Shown one piece after another: positions 1 through 12,195 of a stretch of 64,000 nt of DNA. The DNA lies in NCBI GenBank assembly GCA_019722365.1, contig JADFUC010000709.1, forward strand, positions 992,001 through 1,056,000, given 5' to 3'. The translations under genes and the position numbers were made by a program. Source of the stretch: Lithospermum erythrorhizon (Eukaryota > Streptophyta > Magnoliopsida > Boraginales > Boraginaceae). Below the pieces are notes generated by a model. That model saw only the letters and a program-made list of their open reading frames with translations, had not been told where the DNA came from and searched no databases. How positions within the stretch are numbered: position 1 is the first letter of the stretch; each line of letters begins with the position of its first letter.

Positions 1-1502
1 TTGAGAAGTTGAAGGAAGAAGGGAAACCAATGCCTACGAACATGGCCGAGGTAACCTTTTATTGCACAAGCAAGTTCAACATTGTGTTTGTATGAATTTA
101 CTTCTAGTTTTGCCCATCGATAACCTAGTAATGTGTTCTACAGAATACTGTCTCTGTGTTTGCACTTGCTATATAGGCATGCATTTGATTTCTTTGTACA
201 TTATGCTCTTCACATGTTGATCACCTAGTTATGCCGTTATCATATTAATATCTTAGGCTTATCGATTGCTTGACATAAGCTTAAACGATTTCTTGACTGT
301 CTTGATTGTGGAGCTCTTGTTTTTCATATGTTCTGTTTTAATGGATACTCCCTCTGTTTATTTTTGAGCTGGTTTGACTTGACCCCCATCTTAGTATATT
401 TGGTTGAATTAACTTTAACTTTACTATCCTACCCATTGATAATAACAATTTTAGTGGGAGACATAAATGACCCACTTAATAAGACCTGTTGGGAAGGGGG
501 TAAAATTGTAGGGGCATGCAGATGAAAAAGGTAGTTCATTATTTTGAACAACCCAATATAGAAAGTAGCCTGTTCAATAAAAACGGAGGGAGTATCTAAC
601 TATTGAATATTACAGTTTAACATTGTTAAAAAGGCTTCCATGTATGCTGTTGTTTTTTTATATCTGCAGGTCCAGAAGTTAATGGGTAATACACCCATGG
701 ATGTAGCCCAAGCAAACATGGCCAAGAGTGGTCAAATAAGCAGGAATGCTTTGTGTCCCTGTGGATCCAAAAAGCGATACAAAAAGTACATCCCGTCTCT
801 TGTATTCTGTTTTCTGCAGATTCTTAAAAAAATGCTTACCACTTTGCTTTAAATCATCATGTGACTATGATGTGATCTGATAGAGAGGGACACATCATAA
901 TATTCGTTAGGTCCTTTTAGTACTCTTTGCTCTAATTAGTGATGTTATATAGGTTTAATTTCCGTGATAATGGGGCAAGATTGAAGAAGACGGTTTCTTC
1001 AGTTTATGATTTTTGCGTCTCTACTTTTAATTGAATGGTTCTGTATTCTCCCTTTGGAGAGAGGGGTGTGCTTTTCCACGTTACTGTCCTTAGGGAGATA
1101 TGATGTCTATGCTTAGTATAGTAGGCTCGTAATTATTGTAATATTACATATATCACTAGTTTTAAAGAGGCCGCTAACATTTTAGTGAATTCGTAACAGT
1201 CTGAAAACAGAGGTTTGGTGAACAATTTGTGTATGTTGGCCCTGGAACCTGTTATTGGTTTATTCGGTATTTCAGTCCTACCCTACAAGCCAGCCCAGTT
1301 CTTTCTCCTAGTGCAGTGCTCTAATAGGTTCTCTAACAGAAGATGGTAGAACTGAAAGTCTCATATATTTGTGTACCTCCATTTTCTGTTCAAAGAAATG
1401 GGGTACTCTACTTTATTGATTACATTATGTGACATCCAGAATTTTTGCCGACTTTTATTTATTTATTCTCTTCTTTGTTGAAGGTGTTGTGGAAAGGATT
1501 GA
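1..1502 (+). CDS. SEC-C zinc-motif protein, 3' end (partial)
   Basis: Only the last three coding exons are in the window: 1-50, 670-785 and 1484-1502. They join in frame and end at TGA 1500-1502. The visible tail starts EKLKEEGKPMPTNMAE, runs through MGNTPMDVAQANMAKSGQ and ends CPCGSKKRYKKCCGKD. CPCGS...KKCCG is the SEC-C zinc-binding motif known from the C terminus of SecA and from various eukaryotic proteins. The last intron splits a lysine codon, so the final exon codes only for CCGKD and supplies two of the zinc cysteines. The first intron (51-669) contains a Stowaway MITE. The upstream catalytic or core domain is outside the window. I considered the plant OTU deubiquitinase that carries SEC-C, but the tail alone does not prove it. 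Confidence 0.8.
348..592. mobile_element. Stowaway-like MITE in an intron
   Basis: A 245-bp element flanked by TA on both sides (346-347 and 593-594). Its left end reads CTCCCTCTGTTTATTTTTGA and the reverse complement of its right end CTCCCTCCGTTTTTATTGAA, which is a terminal inverted repeat of Stowaway (Tc1/mariner-derived) type. It has no coding capacity. It lies inside the 51-669 intron of the SEC-C gene. Confidence 0.85.
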
Positions 1503-2312
1503 AGGTCATGTCAAGTTCATTATCAAGAAATTGAGAATAACCATTGGAATCGAGCAGCAAAAGTAGAAGTGGATTAGATAGACCAGCATTCATGGAAAAT
1601 CTCTGTGGCCACTCGATTTTATGTACGAATTTTGCTTGTTCTTGTAAAATGAGTTTCTGCAGAGTCAATGGGTGATGTTTTTTTATTTATTGAAGGCTTC
1701 ATTTATTTATTTATGGATTAGTCTAGTGTTAACATCAACATAGTTGTTTTTACATACTAGAACGATCAGCACAATGTGTAGTCTTTTTTTAGACTAGTGT
1801 TAACATCAACATAGTTGTTTTTACGTACTAGAACGATCAGCACAATGTGTAGTCTTTTTTGTCTTCCCAGAGGTTTTCATTTATCTATGCAGAAACCAAG
1901 AGATGCATCAAGTTTCTTATATCGCCTAGGTTTGGAATTTCTCTTATTATGAAGACTAGGTTCCATCTCTTTGGTATGGTACTATATCCTTATGGGAGAA
2001 GCTTAGCTGAGCTGTTCCACATCTTATCATTTGAAGAATTTGTTGTCAAATATACTAAAAGAAAGCTAGTCTGGTGATGATGATGTCGAAAGCTTTGTAA
2101 ATATGCATTTGATAAACTACAATACAATTGAATGGAATAAATAATAGTACATCATGCTGATGAGGCAAATTGCAAAATTCATCTATCCCAAGTCTGATAT
2201 GCATGGAAATTTATTAGTACAAATCACAGCCTTAAAGCTTACACAACTATCTCATTGACTTCAACACCATATCAGAAGTTGCTGAAGTTCATAACAAGAG
2301 ATTCTGCTTAAT
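1503..2312. other. 3' flanks between the SEC-C gene and HIPP
   Basis: This stretch lies between two converging genes. It holds the 3' UTR of the SEC-C gene, the 71-bp tandem duplication at 1720-1860 and the 3' UTR of the minus-strand HIPP gene. I see no other gene. Confidence 0.5.
1720..1860. repeat. 71-bp tandem duplication
   Basis: Two head-to-tail copies, starting near 1720 and 1791, share an almost identical 71-bp sequence containing ACGATCAGCACAATGTGTAG and ending in a T-run. They differ at only a couple of positions (catact versus cgtact), so the duplication is recent. Confidence 0.9.
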
Positions 2313-5302
2313 TTACATAACACTACAACTATCAGTGTTTTCATCACTGAACATATGGGAGAAGTTTTCTGTTGGTCGTGCCATCGGAGACCCGTACATT
2401 AATGACGGATGTGGCTGCGCATACATGGGTGGATACATGTCGGGGCCACCATAACCACGCTGCTGCTGGTTCATCATTTGAGCCATATATTGCTGCTGGT
2501 TGTAGGGGTTAACTTGCGGCGGCCCCTGTCCCATGCCTTGGTGATATCCACCCCCATGGTTCATCCCTCCGCCTCCAGCTGGGAATCCTTGTACTGCTGG
2601 AAAATTCCTCATTTGATCCATTGGATGGTTACCCATTGGTCCTTGGGGTTGGACATTCCTCATTTGTTCCATTGGTCCCATTTGCCCCACAGGTCCTATA
2701 TTTCCACCACCAGCACCACCTTTCTTATACATATTGTTATCCTGTAAACCATGTGGCATTTTATTCATCATGAACCCTCCATCAATCTTCCCACCAAATG
2801 CATTCTTGCCCATACTTTCGCCACCCTTCTCACCAAAGTCCTCGTTCTTTTCGCCTTTTCCCTTACCAGATTTTCTGCCTCCATTGTTCCCAACCTGATC
2901 TGGATTTACCCCCTTTTTATTCTTTCCACCTTTTCCCTCCTTAACATCCTTTTTACCTCCAATTGCTTTAAGTTGCTTGAGCATTCCTGCCATACCACCA
3001 CCACCTCCTTTCTTCCCCCCTTTCTTGCTAACATCATTAGTTCCATGACCATTCATCATCTTATTCGGCCCATGCTTTCCATTGCAGCCACCTCCCATAT
3101 TCCCATGATCATTAGATGCATGACCATTCATCTTGGCCTGCATCTTCTTATCCTGTGGAGCATGATCATCATCATCGTAATCATCCTCCTCATCAAACTC
3201 AGAATCAAAATCATCATCATCATCATAATCGTCAGATTCATCTTCATGCATGTTGAATTTAACAGATTTTTGGTCTTTTGGTGGTCCTTTGGAATCTTTC
3301 ATCTGTTGCATCATCATCATCTGTTGTTGAGATGGTTGCTGAACACCGTTCTGCTGTTCTTTTAAATCCTTCAAATCTTTCATATGTTGCATCATCATCA
3401 TCTGTTGTTGAGATGGTTGTTGACCGCCCTTTTGAGGCATCATCATCATCGGCTGGTGAGATGGTTGTTGACCACCCTTTTGCTGGTGGTCCTTGCCACT
3501 ACCCTTTTGAGACTTATTGTCCTTTTGGCCTTTTAAATCGTCGATTTGCATATTCTTGAACTGGTTGTTCATGATACTTGAATTCTTTTGAGCTCCCCAC
3601 AACTCTGCATGCTTTCCTGACTTCTCAAGCTTTCTTACCAGTGTTTCTCCATCAACATTCCCACTAACAGTCACCTTCCCTTGGTCCACATCTATAGAAA
3701 CTTTATACACCCCTGTAAAAAGAAAAAAAGATGGCACAAATAAGAAACCATAAAATTTATCTTAGATCTCAGCGACACGATATAGATAGTAGAAAATTAT
3801 GATAATTTACAAGTCCTGATAAGAAAAAAGGTCAAATCATAAATCACTTTCACCTAAAATATATTGGGAGATATTTAAGTCTCAGAATTGTACTAAACCA
3901 AGTAATAGATAACAAACTGGACTGAGGAAGTATACACATAATGTGGAGTAAATTTCACATTTAGGTCATAAACATGAATTAGTACAAGAGATTAAATTCC
4001 AATTCACCCCTAAAACTGAAAGATCGAAGGAAATCACATGCTCAAACTCCATGAGTGAAGTTCATTTAGAACAAATAGTAAATTTCAATGGCCAAACAGC
4101 TAAAATAATACACAGTAGAGAAACAACCACGTAGAACCTCAAATGAGATGCAGTAAAATTGTGTTTGAAGTAGAAATTTGCCTACTTTTTACACCAAAGA
4201 TCACTAACATTTGATAATGACCGTTTTGAATTTGTTAAATTTTGGTAACCGCACGTGTTTTAAGAGTTGATTACTTTTTGGAGCGTTTTTAAACATTTTA
4301 ACAGGTATTATAGTCTTTATCTATTAATATGCTACTAATTTCCCAAAAATCTCTTTCTTCTCCACATTCAAACAAAGGCAACTACTATACTTACAGATGA
4401 ATTTGGTGACAGGGGTGAAAAAGTTACAGTTGACCCATCATTTGTCTTTGAGAATCCAAGAATCAGAAAAGCATACATAGCTTTACAATTTTTCCGATCC
4501 CCTCAATCTTACATCAAATTGGGTTGGATCCAAACTACGCAATAGACAACCCCAAAATCAATACAGTTGCTGCCTGAACAACTTGGGTTACTTTCAGATC
4601 TTGAAATTTTCCACATTAATTCCAAACATGTTGGGGGGTGATATAGGTCAGCTAAGGTACCAATTTGAAGAAAGTGTGGCATTTTGACGATGCAAGGGAG
4701 AGATTCAGATGAGATTTTGGGGATATAGAAGAGAGATATTTTTGGAGAAGTAAATATATTAAAAAGTTAAATTAGGAGTATATCAATAGATAAAAATTAT
4801 AATATTTAAAAACATCCCAAAATAATTAATGAACTCCTAAAACACGCATAATTATCAAAATTTAATTAAATTCGAAATGTGATTGATTCAAAACGGTTAT
4901 TATCAAAATAAGTTCATCAAAGTAGAAAAATTATCAAATGTTATTTTCGTAATAAAAAAAATCATATAACCACATAAACTTGAATTAAACAAAGAAATAA
5001 AAACATGTTCTTAGCTTAAAACATTGAAATCTAGAGCAACAGACTACAAAAAAATTCAAAGCAAAATTACCTTCAATCTTCTGCAAAGTCTTTTTCACCT
5101 TCTGCTTACAGCCATCACAGTGTATATTAACTCTCAGAACATTATTCTACACAAATTTACCAAGAAAATGTCAAAAAAATCCCATTTATACATAACCATA
5201 AAAAACCAAGCATAACTGAGCAGTAAAAAAAGGTGACTGGAACATATGTGAACTGAAAAAAGAGTAATATACCTGAATCTTCAACATATCTTGTTTACTC
5301 AT
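2313..5302 (-). CDS. Heavy-metal-associated isoprenylated plant protein (HIPP)
   Basis: Three exons, 5302-5273, 5146-5071 and 3712-2313, join in frame to give 501 aa. The N terminus [10 protein letters not shown] leads into an HMA domain (about residues 11-75) with metal ligands C20 and C23 in [10 protein letters not shown]. The protein ends CSVM, a CaaX box whose terminal Met favours farnesylation. Between them lies a long low-complexity linker: QQQMMMM repeats, an Asp/Glu block around the middle, then Lys/Gly-rich and Pro/Met/Gly-rich stretches. HIPPs bind heavy metals through the HMA fold and are membrane-anchored by the lipid. The size and the linker fit the large one-HMA members of the family. 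Intron 2 (about 1.36 kb) contains a long-TIR transposon. The short ORFs on the opposite strand are shadows of the repeats in the linker. Confidence 0.93.
4205..4943. mobile_element. Long-TIR (MULE-like) element in HIPP intron 2
   Basis: The two ends are diverged inverted repeats of about 170 bp (about 4205-4375 and 4715-4943). Shared blocks, read left arm then right arm reversed, include TAACATTTGATAAT, ACCGTTTTGAAT, CGTGTTTTA(A/G)GAGTT, TTTTTATCTATT and TACTTCTCC-like ends. The 340-bp core has no ORF. The long TIRs suggest a non-autonomous Mutator-like element, but I could not find a clear 9-bp target duplication. Confidence 0.6.
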
Positions 5303-6150
5303 ACTTGTTATCCCAGAATATAACTCAAGAACTATGAATGCAAACAATTAGGAACTCCTTTCACTTTAAGGTGGGCTCTCTCGAAAGAAAAGAAAAACCC
5401 AAAGAAAGCAAACAAAAGAGATATGAAAATGAAGAATAAAAAACCAACTTTAAGCTTCATATAAAGATTGAAGAAGAAGCAAAACAGAGGAATTTAAAGA
5501 AGCAAATAGTCGGCTACAATAAATAAATAAAAAGAGGGGGAGGGGAGGGGGTCAAGATATTTAGTCAAAGATAATAGTTTGCAGAAATTATGGATCGTTA
5601 CAGGTGGCTCTTTATTGGATTTTTTATGAAGTGAATATATGTATGCAGCGGGTCGGGCAGTTTTCTTTAAAAAGCGTTCAATCTGACGTTATGTCGACTT
5701 TTCGTGGCTAGTGTAGCCGCCGCGATTAGGATGCTATATTTAAACGATTTCATTCATTTATCGAGTTGATATATGCGGAACAATAATGTGCAGTTTCGAA
5801 GAAAGAGAAAGAAAAGAGGGGCACGAGCTGTCTGAACAAACAACAACTATGTGGTCGGCTACAACTTACGTGTGTACTCTATGGGATCTATGTAATATTT
5901 TATGTGTACTTTCATTATTTTTAAGGAGGTTTCGACTTTAAACTACGGAGTAGATTTTATATAGATATTTAATTTTTAACTACGGACTAAATTTTATGTG
6001 TAACAAAAGTTTTATGAACATTTTTTTAGTCTAAAGCATACGCACCTTTGAGTTTTTTGTTTTTAGATTACAAGTAAATTAGTTTCATTTTGATTTGGTG
6101 TTTTATTGAATCGTAAAAAACAAAGCAAATCATCACCTTTCATAATTTCA

Positions 6151-6208
<58 letters not shown>

Positions 6209-6679
6209 CATAAATAAATTTAATATTATATTGATATAAATCTACTTGTTTAACTTATGCCAAATGAGTGATTAGTTACGTTCTTATCAGTTATAAAAGT
6301 AATGTTTTAATAAAAAGTAAGTTTTGATTTTGACTTTTAAAAAATTATTTATATCATATTGGTTTGAAAATCAAGGAAAGACCACCTCTAAACCGAATAA
6401 TGGACACTCTATAGTCTCTCTCATTTGCTTAAGTTCACTAATCACGACTCAATTTAAACTTTAAACTTCATTATTTTCTTTTCTGATAATGCACTATGAA
6501 ACAAGAAGAAAAAAATAATTTTGACCTACAATTGAAAAAGCTCGAGTTTAGAAGAAGTATGACTAAATTCACACCAAAATACCGTTAAAAAGTAATGAAA
6601 TTACACACTGCCATGCATTATTGATTCACTGGCAGAAATTGATATTTTCTTGCATTTAAGCACCACTGCGCCAAACAAC
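5303..6679. other. HIPP 5' flank and AT-rich intergenic DNA
   Basis: This is the upstream region of the minus-strand HIPP gene, with a purine-rich run near 5530-5550, a (TA)n tract at 6153-6204 and scattered TACGGAGTA remnants of Stowaway ends near 5943 and 5990. No gene is seen. Confidence 0.5.
6153..6204. repeat. (TA)n microsatellite
   Basis: About 26 uninterrupted TA dinucleotides. Confidence 0.97.
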
Positions 6680-9600
6680 AGTGATGCGACTATGAATATA
6701 ACTAATGTTGATGTAAATAGGCAGAAGGAATAATAAACAAAGAGGAGAATATCTTTTATTGCTTGTTGTTATTGTAGAATACGATATAATGAGTTGTCTG
6801 TTATAGACTTCCGACATACAATAATAAGGTAATTAATTAACTTGGTAAATAAGTAAGCGCAGTTCTTTGGCACAAATCGAGTTACATTCTTGGTAAATAA
6901 GGCTGATTTAGTTATTGGGGCGTCAGCGTATATATTATTTCCATTAATACTCCTTCCCTGGGATGTCTAGTAATCGACAAAATATACCGTTAAAACCTTC
7001 TTAGAAAAAATCCGCACGGGATAAAAATCAAATAAGGAAAAGTGCATTATTAACTTAATATATCTTCTGATGTTCGCGCCGTAAAAAGCGCTTATCCCGG
7101 AAAATCGTTTGGGACAAAACTTTGATTAAGAAAAAGAGAGTATAGCATTAACTCCCTGCAAAGCTGACCCGCGTGTTTGGCGTCATTTAGTCGGCGTAAT
7201 GCTATATAGGATATCTTTTCTAATATTGAGGTAGGGGTATTGGATTCTAAAATATCTGGCTGGTTATGCAAATCGAATTTGTTGAGCATCGATTTCACCG
7301 TTTTCTTAAGATCGTGGGTAGGAAAACGACAATATATATTGTTACATCTCATTTGACATGTCGATCTTTTAAGCGTACTGATACATGTACAATTATTATC
7401 ATAAAGATCGTCAGGATCAATTTTCATATGATAAATGAGAATTAATATGGATACTGGATCGTATTCCTCGACAAATGCATTCCGACTTTCTTCTTGCATT
7501 TCAAGATTTCTGCGTAGTTTATTGTTTAACCGAAACTTTGGTTAAATAGTCATAGAAAACACGTGTAGGACAAAAACCTAGTGAGATAAAATATTATCAC
7601 TGCTAGATATCTTTTAGAGTAATTGTCTCATTAAAAACCTTACCAAGAAAAACTCAGTGGGAAAAAACTTCAGTGAAGGAAAAAAGAATCTGATGCATAT
7701 CATATCTCCCTCGATACAGATCATCAATCACATATCGTATCTCCCCACGATGAGATCACCATTTTACAAGATTATTCAAGTAGAATATCCAAATAATGCT
7801 ACAAGCGTTTATCGATATTACATGATTATGCGATCGTATATCCGGTTATAGATATCACATTAAATTGGTGCCAGAAGACCAAGTTCGTATTTTCGAGACG
7901 AGATCTTTAGTGCCTCTCTTATGAATCTCTAATTGAGATTAAACATTTCTACCATGTATCAAATATGATATGGATTCATGCCCCATGCATAATTGTCATG
8001 TATATATCTTTACTCAAAGTATTTAATTTCAAATGCGATTGGCAAACGTCACAAATGCAACAATTGTAGACTCTCTGATATGAATTTATATAATTCACAT
8101 GTCAATTGGCTTACATATACGCTTTATAAGGTATTTGATTCAAAGTCTGATTATAAACATCTTGTTTAACAGCTGACTCTACGAGGATTCTTTGTGCTAA
8201 CATTCATGATAATTTATTCCTTAAAACTCTTAGAGTCTCCCATAAACTATAGTCGAATCTTTATAATATCATGAATATTTAGATAAGCCAATAGTAACTA
8301 ATCAACAAAGAAGATATATAAGATCTATGTCAACTTATACTAAATGAATTCAAATTAGTACCATAGCCAAGTAAACAAATGCATAATCATCTGATCACAT
8401 AAAACATAATATAAATTCGAGGCTAAACATGTATCATATATTATCGATAGACTTGAATATTCAAATATTTTCATATTAACTTCCAGGCGGGATTAAGTTT
8501 CGAGAATATAGATAGCAACTTAATGCGTCATAAATCATACACATGTTTTCATGTATACATATTCGTTGCATCAGCATATTACAATTAAATGCTGGCATAA
8601 ATCAGAAGGTTATCTTTTGTTGCTACAAACATTTATAATTTTGATACTACCATCAAAAGGTATATGTCACACTTATAACTTATTTAGTCTTGAGGTACAA
8701 ATATATGACAAATCTTAGGTCATTTATTTCTGGTACCAGACATAATGCCTTGGTCTCGTATTCATTAGACTTGAGTAAATTTCTCACTCATATAGTGTGT
8801 TTTAATTAGGCTATATTTAGTATACATGATATAATAATATATTTCATTAGGCTCAGAGTTTAAATTTACCGTTTATATAGTGAGTTTTGTTTACTCTTGA
8901 TTAGTCTTTCTCTTTAGCCATTAAATATATACATCTCTTTAAGGAGATAGATTTCAAATCCTTATATTGCCCCGTTATATAGAGCTCTTAATTCTATGCA
9001 ATATTTATTGTCGACAATTCTTTAATTTTGGTTCACCGTATTCATGATAAATTTGAGATCTCGTTTAGTCTCATGAATTTTTGTTATGTAAATGTCTTAC
9101 AGACATTAGAGAACTAAGCTTTTATTCGCAGTATATTCTGTCTATAACTTACGAAGATGTGATATTCTCTGAGCCGTCTTGATATGCATATCTTCGATGG
9201 TGGAACTATTTCATTTACAAACGGTTCTTGAACTATCGCTCTATTTTAGTGTTGTATATAAGACTTTATTGCTATCTTGGGAATTCGAGAAATTTGTTTG
9301 GTAGTAAGCTTCTAGTTCATATAAATCCACCCAGTATTTTCTCTTGAACTTGAGTTCATATTTATTCATTTTTAGGATCATCTAATATAGGGATATTTCA
9401 ATTCAAGATAGTCTATTTTTTAGGTTGTATTTTATTCTCCCGCCGATATGAAAAAATTGATATATCCTGATGAAAAATTGCCCAGTAATTAATTTCAATT
9501 TCGTGTTTTCAAGTATATGAATATACGTACGCCTGCGTATAATAATCATTTAAAAGCCATCATTTGTGCATAATCTGCGAGAATATATATTGGAGGAGTA

Positions 9601-12195
9601 AAATATGTGATTCTGACCAAACCAACTATATCGAGAGAGAGTTGTATAATAATTTGACATAATGAGAAAAGTGTTCTTAAATAGTGTAACGTTTCCCGAT
9701 GATCAATTGGGAGGGTATTGCATGTAATTTAACGTGCTTACCACCTTGATCCAAGCGGGAGTTTACGCATAAAACTTCGCATCGATTCTTCAAACTTAAT
9801 AATTTATTGACTCTTGATGAGTCTCCAATTAAATATCTAATTATTCTTTTTAAGTAAGTAACTAACTTTGGGATGGTCAGCAAGTTATGCCAAATAATAA
9901 AATTTCCCCTGATTCTCGAACTTCGGTTTTTGACAAAAATTAATGTTTTGATATCTGAGCATGTTTGTTACTTCGGAAGTAATAATATATTAGTTTTTCG
10001 AGCCTTGATGAATTGATTTTCTTCTGACACTATGAGTATTAGCTCTTACGGGCGCCCGGCACATTGTCTTAATGTGGTAGGCAATTTGACAAATATTTTT
10101 GAAACGTTTTAGATTCCTTTCAGACTTAGAATAATATGGTGCATCTTGAATACATATTTTTGGCCTTACTTAGATATATCTCTTCGAGCATTCGAGTCAA
10201 TTTTGCCTTTGCCACGATATTAAAATAATATTCGCTTCTTTGTGTTATTAGATAAGAAAAATATTTCTTATCTTTTAGAATGGTATGGAGTTGTTGCCTT
10301 ATCTCTTGGTGGTATGAGTTGGTTCTTGTATCTGAGGCAATATTTACTCGCTTTATCCGTGTTATTGGTGGCAATCTGTGGAAATTGAAAATCATACACC
10401 GGGGTAAGTTTCGGAAAGATAGGTGTGCCCTGAGGCTGCTTAAATATCAAATCTTTACTTAGCGGGACCTTTAGACATGTATAATCCGCAATACCAACTA
10501 GCAGTTAGAATTCGTTATTCCTTGAGAAATGATATGTTGGCTCTTTAAGACATTCAATTAATTTTTACACTACCTCGTATACTACGCTTTCGAGGCGATT
10601 TCATTAAATGCGGTGCCGGACTATAAGCAAATTATAGGTAGTAATTAATCAATAAAATTCTATCCGTTAAGCGAATCTGGGTGCTTGAATTATATAAGTC
10701 TTCGATCTCATAAACAGTGAACTCATGCGATTTATTATTTTAAAATAATTAGGGAAATGATAGAAATTCTTTGGAATATTCAAAAAAGCCCTTAATTTGA
10801 ATAGATATGATTCTAAGCCGCGATCTTCTAAACTAATGATAATCAAAATCATATTTGCACGGGATATATAACCAAAAGTTCTTCGTTAACTACGTCAAAA
10901 TCATATTTGCACCAACTAATTGTGATTATAATAAGGTGCTAGATCGATAGTTAGCGGGGCGTATATATAATGAATAATAGATATTGCATTTGTTTTATCA
11001 GATAATCATTAATATAATCAAATGATTGGACATTGTTATCTTCCGGACAAGAATATATATCAAATGTCTTTTTGAATATTAATATGAATATATTTCAAAT
11101 GTGTTCCAGATATTAACGTGAATATCAATCAAATATTAAAACAAGTGAGACTCAAATCAAATATCAAATATAATCATTAATAAATCTTCGAGATTTAGGT
11201 CTAAGTTTAGATCCTCCGTGATATTATTAAAGTGCAGTGAACTAGTCTTACGGACTCAAAAATACATATTTGGTAAATCATATATTATATATATATTATG
11301 AATCATCACAAATATATCAAATTAATAAATCGATAAATCTTAGAGATTTGGTTATTTGATAATTGTCTTTTTGAGTTATATAAAATATATAAACCTAACG
11401 TTATTTTTCAATATATGTAATAGATGCGAAAATATCATGCCAAATCACTAATAATAATTAATCAAAATAATCATCTTGTTTATACTGAGTAGATTTAGAG
11501 TATTAAATGCAAGCTTTGTATATAAAAAATAATATTCGCATAAATTATGATATTAATGTTTTGGAGCATTATTGTTTAATTGATCACATGCCTACTTCCA
11601 TTGAAAACAAAATAATGAATATACGGCCAAGATTATAATTAACGGATGATTACTTGAAAGCGATACTAGTTAATAAATTTGATAATTGATATTGTGAGTA
11701 TGAATAAACTCAAGCAGGTACTATTATAAAATTATACATGTGTAATTGAGTAATTAGATCATAAATTTATTACATTAATAGTTTCTAAGTATTACCACAG
11801 GTGTTGTGGGCTCATTAGCTCAATTTAACAAAAAATATATACGTGCCTTGGCGTCAATGACACTTAAGGGCGATTCGTCGCATGCTTACGTAATTGATTG
11901 ATATATACAAACTCAATTGGAGAATATGTCGTGCGATGCGTGTTATGAATATAGCCCAAACGATGTAAATAGACAGGAAAATAATAAACAAGGAGGGAGG
12001 AGAATATCGCTTTTTATTGCTTGTGTTGTTGTGTAGAATATATCCTGATGAGTTGTGTTATAGAGCTTGAATCTGATAGATATAAACATTAAGCAATGTC
12101 TACTTTAACTACAATTAAGCTATCTCTTTTCTTTGTAAGCAGAGATAAATTGGTGTATAAAGCAACGCCCGTATATATCATTTCCATAACATAGC
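6680..12195 (-). mobile_element. Decayed LTR-retrotransposon-like element
   Basis: Diverged direct repeats of about 240-270 bp lie at about 6680-6950 and 11930-12195. Both contain GATGTAAATAG, AATAATAAACAA, GGAGAATATC, TTTATTGCTTG, TGTAGAATA, GAGTTGT and TTATAGA in order, and both end with a GTATATAT(T/C)ATTTCCAT block. On the minus strand the copies begin near TG and end TTTACA, and a purine-rich tract (AGGGAAGGAG) abuts the inner edge of the left copy. That fits a polypurine tract next to the 3' LTR of a minus-strand element. The interior (about 5 kb) is AT-rich, with only short unrecognisable ORFs such as 7092-7499 (-). I found no tRNA primer site, reverse transcriptase, integrase or target duplication. 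Boundaries are approximate. It may instead be a non-coding LARD-like derivative. Confidence 0.45.
6985..7720. repeat. Four diverged copies of an AAACCTT...GGGAYAAAA motif
   Basis: Related blocks of about 60-70 bp occur at about 6990-7050, 7094-7160, 7535-7590 and 7625-7700. Each has the order (AAAACCTT)...GAAAA...GGGA(C/T)AAAA...AAG(G/A)AAAA(A)G. The last copy, CATTAAAAACCTTACCAAG then CTCAGTGGGAAAAAACTT, is the best preserved. Similar blocks are common near the ends of plant LTR elements, so this looks like stacked LTR-derived debris. Confidence 0.5.

Noticed and set aside
2409..3559. Several plus-strand ORFs opposite HIPP
   Set aside because: They are shadows of the repetitive HIPP linker codons and carry no domain.
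7092..7499. 135-aa minus ORF as an independent gene
   Set aside because: It overlaps LTR-like repeat blocks and matches no family I know.
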